Source of the DNA: Dunaliella salina
Lineage: Eukaryota; Chlorophyta; Chlorophyceae; Chlamydomonadales; Dunaliellaceae
Reading direction: 5' to 3'
DNA: 24,584 nt
NCBI GenBank assembly: GCA_002284615.2
Contig: MU069457.1
Location: 447,666-472,249 of the forward strand
Part shown: piece after piece, positions 1 to 11,562 of the stretch
How the letters are laid out: each line of letters begins with the position of its first letter
Numbering within the stretch: the stretch's first letter is position 1
The notes under the pieces: generated by a model
Told to the model about the DNA's origin: nothing
The model's database searches: none
Seen by the model: the letters and a program-made list of their open reading frames with translations, nothing else
Translations under genes and position numbers: made by a program

Positions 1-29
<29 letters not shown>
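1..29. repeat. (CA)n microsatellite at window edge
   Basis: Pure CA dinucleotide repeat running into the start of the window, so its real length is unknown. Downstream to 553 I see no further feature beyond low-complexity pyrimidine runs. Confidence 0.95.
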
Positions 30-31
<2 letters not shown>

Positions 32-553
32 GTTACACACACATGAAAATACATACCGTAGAGAACTAAACCCATCATGCACCTCCGAAAATCTAAATTG
101 CTTTGCATCCATACAAAGCACTAAGCGCACCCAAAATCAATGTTTCACACAACTGCGCACTGGTCGCGCAGTTGCTAAAGATTGGCCCCCTTCTGCAACA
201 AAAAAAAAATCCCATTGGGCACAAAGTTGGTCAAGGTCCTAGAGCAAATAAGAGGATCCGCTGAAGAACAACTTGAATCCAGTTTTGTTGACTCTTTCTA
301 AAGTTATCAAGTCGAGGTCATCCTTTAAGAGTTTACTGCGCATGCACAGCCAATGCTCCATGTTGCATCCACCTTGCCCCCCCACTTCCCCCCCCTTCCT
401 TTGTTTCCATGCTGTAAGAGGATCAACTTGTGCTTCTATGCCTACACGTCGTGCATTTGGTACGTTTATGCAGTTATCTTTAGTTCTTCAGTGCCACCCT
501 CTGCAATGCTCCCCTCTGTGTGGGTTTTCCCCGCTGCCACATTGCAAGCTCAC

Positions 554-672
554 ATTCTTCACTACTCTCCTCGCTGCTGCTTCTGCTGCTGCTTCTGCTG
601 CTGCTGCTGTTGCTGCTTCTGCACCTACTGTTCTTGCTGCCTGCTGGAAGCCAGATGGTGCAGATGAGGCTA
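554..672 (-). CDS. Exon 14 of model: Ala-rich
   Basis: After a C-rich tract the acceptor CCCGGTAG leads into a 119-bp exon whose first two bases complete the Val codon from exon 13. It encodes ASSAPSGFQQAARTVGAEAA then an Ala/Glu run from a CTG/CTT-type trinucleotide tract, ending ARRVVKN. The donor is AAGAAT|GTGAGC, phase 0. The gene continues beyond the window; I found no convincing exon in 1-553. Confidence 0.5.
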
Positions 673-3600
673 CTACCGGGCAGGCCGGCCAGGAGGAGGG
701 GGGGGGAGGGGGGTGATCACATGCATGTACTTTGCTCACCTCAAAACATAAAAATTACAGAATGGCGCATGCATATCCTTGAAAACATTTCATATTTCAT
801 CATCACCCAGTCATTGCTCAGAGCGTTAAAGCCATTTAAGTTGGTGATACATTTCCTCCTTGGTACATGCATACTAGCCAAGCACATCACATCTCTTCCA
901 CATGCGCACCACCACCATGCAAAACAGGAAAGCAACAATAAAACACAATCTGTATACCCAAGGAAAGTGGAGGATGGTTCCCTTCCTGAGTATACTTTTT
1001 GGTCAGGTGAGGAAGAAAGAACGCCAACTTGCAGAGGTCATATTTTGGGGGCGCTTGGGGTTAAGGATATCTATACTGGCATGCAAGCATGCAACAACAC
1101 AATACATGTGTTTGCCACTTCCACCTATTCTTGCACCTTCATTACAACTACATCATTACAACAATGATAAGTAGCAGGTACAAGGTTAGAGAGGTAGCCA
1201 AGTTTTGAGCACTCTAACGCGCAGGTTACTTCGGGGTGGGGGGGGTCGTTTGAAGGAGCAAAAAGTGACAAGAAACGCTGTGAACCACTACAGGAGAAGC
1301 AGATCCGTGAGGCGGCAAAGTCATCAATACAGCTGTCCTTACTGCATCTTTTAGCACACTGGCATCAATTTCCTCACTGCATCAATTTCCTCACTGCATT
1401 AATTTCCTCACTGCATCAATTTCCTCACTGCATCAATTTCCTCACTGCATCAATTTCCTCACTGCATCTTTTAGCACACTGACATCAAGTACCTCTTGCA
1501 TGACAAATCAGACCCTGGGTGCTCTGAGCTTAATATGCAACATTGGTTACGTCGGATGCATTAATTACATCAGGGAATACAGCCTTCAGCCATGAAGTCT
1601 GGCTGCTCAGCTCATGTGAACAAAGCGCAACGCATGAAGACAGACATAACGAAAGGAGAGGTCACAATGCAGCATGAGAGCTTAATGAGTGCCTTAATAT
1701 GCAACATGCAGCAAGCTCCGTACCTTTGCTGCCCTCCCTTGCCTCCTTTCCGCTGCCCTCGCTTTCTTGGTGGTCATGCGCACTGAGGCTGCCCCCGTTG
1801 CTGGCCAGCTGCTCTGCTGCAGACCCCAGCAGCTGCGAGGCCAGCGCCATGAATGCGCGAGGAAGGCTGGAGGCCACCTAAAGCAGCATTGTAGATGGCG
1901 GGTTGTTCTTTGGGTGTGGTTGGATGGGGTGAAGCACTGGGGGCCAACTGCAGCAGCATGCATGAATGCGCAAGGAAGGCTGGAGGCCACCTGCAGCATT
2001 GTGGGTGGGTGGCAGCTTTGGGTGCACTTGCTTTGGGTGGAAGGATGTATGGATGCTACAACACCACACCACACCACACCACACCATACCACACCACACC
2101 ACACCACACCACACCACACCAATTGGTTGTGGTGGATTGGGTGAAACACTGGAGGCCACTTGCGGTTTAACAGTTGTGTGGTTGCTTCGGGTGCAGCTGC
2201 TTTGGATGAAAGGATGCGTGGTTGCTTTGGGTGTGGTTGATCGGGTTGAGCACTGGAGGCCATCTGCAGCATTGTTGGTATGAGGTTGCTTGGGCGTGCA
2301 CTTGCTTTGGGTGAAAGGATGTGTGGTTGCTTCAGGTGTGGATGATTGGGTAGAAGCACTGAAGGGAGGTCACCTTCAGCAATATGGCTGTGAGGCTGCT
2401 TTGGGTGCAGTTGCTTTGGAAGCACTTGCTTTGGGTGGAAGGATGTGTGGTTGCTTTGGGTGTGGTGGAATGGGTCGAAGCACTGAAGGCCACCTGCAGA
2501 ATTGGAAGTGCGTGGTTGGTTGCTCTGGGTGCAGCTGCTTTGGAAGCACTTGCTTTGAGTGGAAGTACGTGCGGTTGCTTCAGGTGTGGTGGAATGGGTT
2601 GAAGCACTGAAGGCCACCTGCAGAATTGAAGGTGCGTGGCTGGTTGCTCTGGGTGCAGCTGCTTTGGAAGCACTTGCTTTGAGTGGAAGTATGTGCGGTT
2701 GCTTCGGGTGTGGTGGAATGGGGTGAAGCACTGGAGGCCACCTGCAGCATTAGAAGTGTGTGGTTGGTTGCTTTAGATGCAGCTGCTCTAGGTGCACTTG
2801 CTTTTGGGGGAAAGGTACTTGCTTTCGGGTATGCTTGATTGGGGTGAAGCACTGGAGGCCTCCTGCGGTATCAAAGTTGTGTGGTTGCTTTGGGTGCACT
2901 TGTTTTGGCTGTACTTGCTTTGATTGCAGTTGATATGGGTGCACTTGCTTTGGGTGCTTTTGCTGTGGGCGCACTTGTTTCAGGTGGAAGGATTTGTGGT
3001 TGCTTTGGGTGAGGTCGGTTGGGGTGAAGCCCTGGAGGCCACCTGTTGCGTACAATGTGTGCACTTGTTTCGATTGCAGTTGCTTTGGGTGCACTTGCTT
3101 TGGGTGGAGCTGGTATGGGTACAGTTGCTTTGGGTACAGTTGCTACGGGTGCACTTGCTGTGTAGTTACTACAGGTGCACTTGCATTTATTAAGTGGGAG
3201 GCTCAAGGTGACTTGCAGGATCTTCGTACACAAACCATCAATGTCAAGGTAAACCTGCGAATGAATTTCCCCCTTGCACTTTCACAGGTGTGCGCGCGAG
3301 CTGGAGCTCCGACAACTGGGGAAGAGATTGCACACTTCAAACTTCTTTAATTTTGTGAAGTACACATTATTACATAGTATCACTCCAGGTTATTTAAGAA
3401 TGGTGCTCTAATTAGCAGGAATGTGGCACATGCTGGATATAGGAGGGAGTAACCTCCATCACCTCGGGCGACTTGCACTCTAGCTTACAGAAACTCAACG
3501 CTGCACCTTCCCCACCAGTCGGACTCCAAGACGCACACCCTTTGGGACACCCTTTGGCAAAGAGAAAGGAGAGAAGGAAAAATTGTGAAAGGGGAAAAAA

Positions 3601-6600
3601 GGAGGAAAGAAAGTTTGCAGGGGCACACTCTGGCAGTGCCCATGCAGTCTTGTCTTGTTCTCGCTTATCCTCAGCCCATTCCAAAGTTCCTGCATACACC
3701 TCCTGCTGTGGCTGTTTGGCTGTTTTGCCCTATTGCCACATCTGCTGCCGCGTCTTGTTTTTTTTTTCCCGCTCATCCTCGGCCCATCAGCATACTTTGC
3801 AAGCACGCACCCACCTCCGACAGTGTTAGTATTTGTCTTACTTGCTTCATTTTCCCATTCCATTCCAGAGGTTTTGGAACAAGCACTCACCCACCTCTGG
3901 CATTGCCTGTTTTGTCCTACTACCACACTTTGCTTTTTTTCTCACTCACAATCTCAGCCCAGCAGAATACTCCTGCAGGCATGCACCCACCTCTGGTAGT
4001 GCCTGGTTTGTCTCACCCATCCCACTCTCACCCATCCTCAGCCCATCCCAAAGTCTCTGCAGCAAGCATGCACCCATCTCTGGCAGTGCCTGGTTTTTTC
4101 CTACTACTCCACACCTTGCTCCTTTCCTCACCCTTTTCTTTTCTTCAAAAAAAATCCTTGAAGCAGAACAACAATAAGGTTTATCCTTTTCTCCATGAGC
4201 CCCCTTTTTTATGAACAGGCTAGCAGTCAGTCGGTTTGACTGGAGGCCTTCCTTTCCTTGTAACCTTGTGACTTCACCCATTTCTTTTCTCTCAGCCCAT
4301 CAGAACACTCCTGCAAGCATGCACCCACCTCTGGCAGTGCCTGCACCTCTGCTAGGCCCAGCAGCCTGCCTCCCGCGCAGCAAACCTGATCCAGCACCAC
4401 GTATGCTCCCCCACTCGGCCTGCCCACGCCTCCCCTGCTGCTGTGGCCACTGCTCAAGCTGGAGTTGGGGTGGAGTGGGGTTTTGCTTACACCTGGAGTT
4501 ACGCGTGCGCCTGGTTGTGCTTGCGCCTGGGGTTGTGCTTGCGCGTTGGCATTGGAGTGGGGTTGTGCTTGCGCCTGGATGTGGGGCAGCCCCAGCAATT
4601 TGTCCTCCACACGGGCAGCTAACAGTAACTGCAGGGTGGCTTCCATGTCCTCGGGCTTTGCCCAAGCAGACAAAGCGGACAACACATATAGGGCGCCGGA
4701 CCATGCGAGAGGCAGCAGCAGCGGGGGACACGGGAGGGGGGTTGGGGAGGAGGGAAAGGCGGATGCGTGGACAGGAGGGGTGTGCTGTGAGGTCACCTCT
4801 TTCGTGGCCTCTGTGTGCCCATGGGAGAGAGCAGCAGCAGAGGCTGCGTATGCCATAGCAGCAGCGGCAGCATGGCTTCTGCTCTCACCGCCTGCGCGGG
4901 CCGTGCTTGCGTCCACCAGTGCACGCAGGGGGGTGTGTAGGGCAGCGGCAGAAGGTGTGGACCGCAGCATTTCTGGAGCACTCACATCGCCGCTGCCGAG
5001 CTCCCGTGTTTGTTCATCTGCAGGAGCCTCAGGAGCAGACGGAGCAGCTGTGGAGGGTGCACGAAGCAGCAAGCCCACAAGTGCACGCAGCTCCGACTCA
5101 CACGCCTCCAGCAGCACATCACCGGTGCCTTTGTTCTGCTCCTCCCCCTGCCTGACCCCGCAGTTCTTCGCCACAGCACCTGCCCCCAAGCATGTGTGGC
5201 GCATGCGTAGCACCTGCTCGCGTAGCACGCAACACTGCTGCAGCATGCAGCGGTGCACGGACGCGGCCAACGCGCCGTGTGCTGCCGCCAAGGCTGCTGC
5301 CTCTGGTGTGCTGTGCGCGTCGCGCGTGCTGTGGCGGGGAAGGCTGGTTTCAGCTGATGTGTTGCTCTGGCTGCTGCTGACTGCGCTGTGCATTTCTGCA
5401 CGCACTGCGCCGCACCAGAAACGCTCCCCCAGCAGAGCCAGCAGCATGGTGCAGGCGCCTGTGTGTTGGGTACCAGTTGCTGGGGCTGGGGCACCTTCTG
5501 CGTGCTTTTTCAAGGCCTTGCAGATTGCCTTGCTGGCTGCCCCTTCATCACCTGTAAGAGCAAAGGAGGCAAGCAATACAAGGAGACACAGTTTTGATGC
5601 CGTTTTGGTGCACTTCCGGTCGTCTAAAGTTGATTGTGGGCAGCACTGCTCCTGCAGGCTGGATGGCTGAGTGGTGGGTAGTTGGTGTTGGGGCAGAGGC
5701 AGCAACTGCATGCTTTTCAAGGCCTTACGAACAGCCTTGCTGGCTGCCCCCCATCGCCTGTGTGAGCAAAGGAGGCAACAAAACTTGTTCAGTTTTATTA
5801 CTTTACTACTACTTTACTACGTTCCCTACTTCACTACCGCTTTACTACTTTATTTGTATAGTAAACGCATTTTTGATGCCATTTGACGCACTTCCAGTCG
5901 TAAAAGGTGGGTTGCGAGCTGCACTGCACTGCTCCTGCAGGGTACATAGCAACAGTCAGCCCAGGCATGCTATGCCAAAAAGTGAGGAGTTCTTGCCCCG
6001 CAGGATTCCAAGCAAACTGAGTATGCAGAGTAGTTAATATTGATACATTGGACACTTCTGCATCAACAAAAGTGAGGAAGAGGTGTTGCAGGTGTGCCAG
6101 GGGCCTCTTTTGAGGCACTTTAGGCCAAAATTAGCCATTCCCCGCAAAATGGGTGCCATAATGCATGCTCTGACNCGAATTAGCCCCATTTTTGGGCTCC
6201 CAAGTAGTTTTTGTGTCAAACCTGACCCATCGGAGTGAAAAAACGGGGGTGTGAAAATTGGCCCCAAAGCACTTGGAGCATGAGCGCGTCTGCAAGGCAA
6301 AAATGGTGCAAAACTGGAAATCAGGCATGCGCAGCATCTTGCCACAACCTGAGTATGAGGTCTTGCTAAGTAAGTTACTCAAGCATGCCCAACCAAGTTT
6401 GGGGGCCCAGGTGTTCGTGTGCGCGTTCCTGGGGCTCGGTCAAAGCTGGAAGCTGTCAAAGCTATGGACTCAAGCGTCACTGCAGGGATTCATCATCTGA
6501 TGAGGCAGACCTGTTCTTTGATGCAGAGACTTCAAATCTTGACAATGTCAATCGGCCCAGCTTGTTCTCACAGCTCAAGGAGAATTCCGACTTGTCGTTG

Positions 6601-9311
6601 TCAAATTTTATTTTTCATAACAGAATGAGCTCGTCGCAAAAGTCGGCTCCCTAAATGGTGCATCATGTGTCTCTTCCATAGACTTTCGCTTTTCCCTGCC
6701 AAAATTGGGTGAAATTCCGGACCTCCACCCCAGCCCCCCGGACCCCCCAGCATATGCTCCTGATGAAATGCTGAACCATCGCTGTAGGTCAGGTAAGACG
6801 GGGGGGTGCTTCTTGAGGACCTGATTCTGGCAGGGATTTTGCCTGATTCCTGGCCCCCCACCCTGGGCCCCCCCTGGCTCAAACTGAGTATGCAGGGTTG
6901 CTCAAAAAGGTCAAATTAGAGGTCCTGCATACTCAGATATAGCTGGTTCCACTGGGGCAAGAATTCAAACCTAGATGCCACGCCTGAGCAACAGCCTGTG
7001 TGGTTGCACCCTGGGAAGTACACTTCCAGTCGTCAAAGGTTGGTGCGGGTTGCGCAGGCTACACTGCTCCTACAGGGTAAATAGCAACAGCCTGTGTGGT
7101 TGCACCCTGGGAAGTACATTTCCAGTCGTCAAAGGTTGGTGCGGGTTGCAAGCTACACTGCTCCTGCAGGGTAAATAGCTACAGCCTGTGTGGTTTCGCC
7201 CTGAGAAGAACACTTCCAGTCTTTAAAGTTGGTGGGAGTTGCACAGGCTACACTGCTCCTGCAGGGTAAATAGCTACAGCCTGTCCGGTTGCACCCTGGG
7301 GCATGCATGGCTGCGCAGGCTAATACAAGCATAAACGCCATTTACAATGCAAACAAGTACGTGCAGCTTGCCTTTTTCTTGGCCCAATATGAACCGTATC
7401 ACCATCACTTTGTCCACTAGAGGTTAAGGTAAGCAACCTCTTGCAGGCTTCCACTTTGATGTGCCCCCCCTGCAGGCTGCACAGGCTTGCACAGTCAATC
7501 AGCACGTGCTTCACCACACGTTTGCCTTCCTTGCAGCAGCTTTGGCTGCTGCAATGCTTGCAAACGTCACTTGTGGGCACGCACGAGCCAGCCAACTGTA
7601 TCCCACACTCTCTCGCTTTCACGGTTCACAGTCTCTTGCAACACAGCAAGAAGCTCTTCTTTTCCATATCTGAGCTTTTGGCTTTGCTGTTGGCTGGCAT
7701 GGACCACGTTGGCTGAACAGTCTGGCTGAAGGCGTCCCTCTGTTACCTTATGTCACCTATAATCTTGCTTTCACAATGTGCACAAGGCTGCCAAGAAATG
7801 TGGACCACTACGATGCTAAAACGCTGCGCTCTCCAGCTTGTGTGAAGGAGGAGCGCAAGTGGAAAAGGAGAAGAGACACGTGAGCGAGTCATGAGTCGCT
7901 CCTGTAGTCCACTGCAGCTGTGCAAGTCAACACAGAGCAGCGGTAGCGCTTTGTGTTGGAGATGCTATCAGCGCTTTGTGTTGGAGGTGCTATCACGTAA
8001 GGGCATGGACAGAGAGTGCTCAGTTTCCACAAGATGGCTCATTACAAGCTTTTTGCAAGGCACAAGGAGAGACATGCGCACTTTCCACAAGAGACGCCAT
8101 CCATGCTCTTTGTAGGGCATGTTTAAGGCAATGCGCACTTTCGGAGGGAGATGTTTTGATGTGAGGGCAAGTACATAGATAAGCAGATTCCCACGAGGCG
8201 TCATCACGTACTCTTTGTTGAACATACACACACAAAAAAAGATGCATGCCCTTTTTTTGCCCAATGGGTGGAGGACTCTGGTGCTGCGGCATGATTTGTA
8301 GGCCAAGACTGCAGGCACAATTCGTGAGGGAGTTGCCTGCCTTCCTAAGAGATTGGACGTGCACGCCCACTCCTCAAAAAGCAGGCAACTCCCACACGGT
8401 GTGCCTGCAGCCTTTGCATACAGGGTGACCAATTTCATCTATAATCTTGCTTTCACAGTGTGCACGAGACTGCCAGCGAAAGCGAACCATTATGACGCAG
8501 TCCCCAGCAGGCAACACATGCAGGCAGCGTCCACCACTGGTCCTTTCTTATGTTTTCCTTGTTTGGAGCAGATGTGACTCTGACGCCATAAGATTGCCAG
8601 CAAAAGTGGATCGCTATGATGCACCAGGGATCTTCACGCCGTCCAGCAACCGGAGGTATCATAATGTTTGACGGAAAAACCGGAAAATTTTTGAAAGGGG
8701 GTCCGGGCTAACCGGAAAAAAAAGAATTTTTGGTCGGATTTTTGCCTAAGACCCCGGAGGTCCGGGGTTTGATTCCCACTCTCTCCGGACTTTGCTGACG
8801 CGGTTCCGGGCAAACCGGACAAGCACGAGGGGCCCCTGAACTTCCCTGTGATGCACCTCCCCAGCAAGCAATGCATGCAGGCACAGTGCACCACTGGACC
8901 ATTCATCATGTGTGAATTCTTGGGTTCTAGGCTAGCAGTCAGTTGTTTTGACTGGAGGCCTTGTAACCTTGTAACCTTGTAACCTTGGGTTCTTGGAGTG
9001 TATTCTTAGATGCAGATGTGGCTGTGATGATGCTTGCACATGACATGAGACGGCTCGCGTACGCATAGAGTTGTGTGAAGAGGGTTGAGGAGCTGGAAAA
9101 AGAGGCTTCAAAGAGGGCTAAAGAGGCCCACAAGGGGCTATTTGGCCCCCTTCTGCCACATGTTCAACCCTCACTTTACACAACCTTACACATGCGAGAA
9201 GCAAGGGCTATTGCCTGGTTGTGAAGTTGCCCAGCTGTGCATGAGACTGCCTGCAACAGTGGATCTAGAAACGGCATGCACCCAATAATGGATATTTACA
9301 TAAATCCAAAT

Positions 9312-9371
<60 letters not shown>

Positions 9372-9770
9372 CAGCATGCACTCAACAGTGCATCTATACT
9401 CGGCATTTACTCAACACACTACCCAGGTGGCAAAACTGCTCTTTGTGCACCTCTGTGGTGCACTGGGAATGCTACAGCACAGCTGCACACTGGAATGGTG
9501 AATACACAAACAGTATCACCAGTGTGTCAATGCAGAAGGGCAAACTCTGTGGCCTTCATGCACTCTCTGTAACGCGCCAAACTGCACACATCGCCAGCAG
9601 TGTGTAAGGGTGTGTGAGCAGCATCAGCGGCATCAACTTGCTTTGCAGGTAGAGCTTGAGCACCAACTTGCTTTGCAGGCAGAGCGTGAGCAGCAACAGC
9701 AGCATCAACTTGCTTTGCAGGCAGAGCTTGCAGGGTTCGTCCAGCTGGCAGGAAAAAGCATAAAATCTCC

Positions 9771-9850
<80 letters not shown>

Positions 9851-11470
9851 AAGCAAATGAAGATGAACCTGTCCTCTCATGTGCCACAGAATACCACTGC
9901 ACATGCTCACGCACACACACCTGCTGAAGCAAAAATGGGTTGGAAGTGGCCCCAGCCGTGGTTTTCTTGGCCACCACCCCTCTCCCCATCTGCTGCCCCC
10001 TGGCCGCTGCTGCTGGTGGTGCTGCTTTTGCTGCCTTGCTGCTCTCCTGGTAGCTCCGCCATGCCTGCCAGTGGTGAGACTCCCGGGTGCATGGCCGCGC
10101 ACAGTGCATGCAAGCGCGCGCATGCGGCGTACGTGTCCAGCATCAGAGACAGCTGGGCAGCGGTGGCAGCAGCGAGGGGCTTCTTGGCTTTCCTGCAGCC
10201 CCACAAGGGATTCCATCATTTTGGAACATTAGGCAGTGTTGTTGTACCCATGAGGGTGTAGGCAGTGAAAGATGAGGGAGTAGGCAGGGGAGGACGAGGG
10301 AGTAAGCAAGGTGAAGACTGAAGCGCTTTTGCTGTATCCATGAGGTGCATAAAGGCAGCTAGATCATAGACACCCAGGTCTCTTTGCAAAAATTCCTAGG
10401 AGAGGGCAAAGTGAAGGTTGCGGCAGCTTCCCTGTCTTTAAGAGTTGGTTAAAGGCAGCCAGATCACAGACACCCTGGTCTTCCTGCACCTACGAGGGAG
10501 TTGGTAATGGAACATAAAAGGCAGTTTGGCTGCATCCATGAGAGGGTGGGTTAAAGACAGCCGGAGCATAGGCAAGGCACAGGAGGCCATCAGGTGTGTG
10601 CATAAGGCGGAATGCACATGGGTAGGGGTGGCATGTAATCAATGATGATGATCCCTGATTACATGGCACCCCTACCCATGTGTATACTGCCTCATGCACT
10701 CACCTGATGGTCTCCCGTGCTGTGCCTATGACCCGACATCGTCATACAGAGTTGTTTGTCACAATTTCCGGCGCTATTTAGCGTTTTATAGCGTTACATC
10801 ACGACAGCACTATTCATTAATGCCGTTCCCCAAGGATGTGCATACAGACAAGATTTAATTTTACCAGTAATTGAACGCCTAGGCTAGGAGCATGCAAAAA
10901 CAGACAATGTTAGGCCTCAATTGACCCACTCCGGCATACAGCACTACATGAGGATCTCCTTTAGTGCTAGCGCTACAGACAAACGCCCATCCTCACATAC
11001 AATGCGTATTCATGTACTAGCTTAATTCTCACATATTTGCAAGAAGAAAACATACGTACTTTGGCACATATGAATGGAGTTGGCCAAATGTCCATAAGGA
11101 AAATGTGGACATCTCTATAGGTATTCGCATGAGACCAGCAACAGTATGAGAATGTGGATATGCTGCCACCTTTCTTACAAGGTTGCCATGGCATACACTG
11201 CCCTGGCCAGAAGTACGAGAAGGGCATACATTGCCACAGCAACAGCAATAGTAAGATGAGGTAGTGCTGCCTGTTTTGCCAGGTTGCCACGGCATTGGTG
11301 TCAGGACACTGCCATGAGAAAGCCAGGGAAATATGGGGCAAGGTGGGAGGGAATTGGCCTGAATCAAGCAATGCAAGCGTTTTCTGCGCAGGCTAAAGTG
11401 ACAATGTTTTTTAAAAAAGGAGCAATCAAATTTTGGACACGAGGCAGAGAAAATGAGGAGGATGCAAGGC

Positions 11471-11562
<92 letters not shown>

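Noticed and set aside
1345..1481. Possible CRISPR-like regular array
   Set aside because: Units are contiguous 17-mers with no spacers in a eukaryotic intron context; it is an ordinary minisatellite.
1694..2731. 345-codon minus-strand open frame rich in HPKQPH and VWCGV repeats
   Set aside because: It runs through the exon-edge minisatellite and the ACACC pentanucleotide tract. Its composition is that of the repeat, and the real exon 13 uses a different frame.
4465..5670. 401-codon plus-strand open frame
   Set aside because: It is the antisense shadow of exon 12: the minus frame has matching splice sites, phase continuity and helical composition, while the plus frame is Ala/Ser/Cys-rich with no domain.
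7968..8438. 156-codon minus-strand frame
   Set aside because: It lies across dispersed repeat copy A and the palindromic unit. The matching copy at 22.4-23.0 kb does not keep the frame, so coding is unlikely.
8740..8800. Possible tRNA gene
   Set aside because: A B-box-like GGTTTGATTCC is present, but there is no matching A box, acceptor stem or clear anticodon arm, and it lies inside a MITE.
9237..9572. Open frames with HTHTHT or VCVCVC runs
   Set aside because: Translations of CA/TG dinucleotide tracts, here and at 9.8, 11.5 and 16.85 kb.
9610..9770. Plus-strand coiled-coil-like frame with HQLALQ repeats
   Set aside because: It is generated by a three-copy CAACTTGCTTTGCAGG repeat and ends in the (CA)n tract; no splice or start support.
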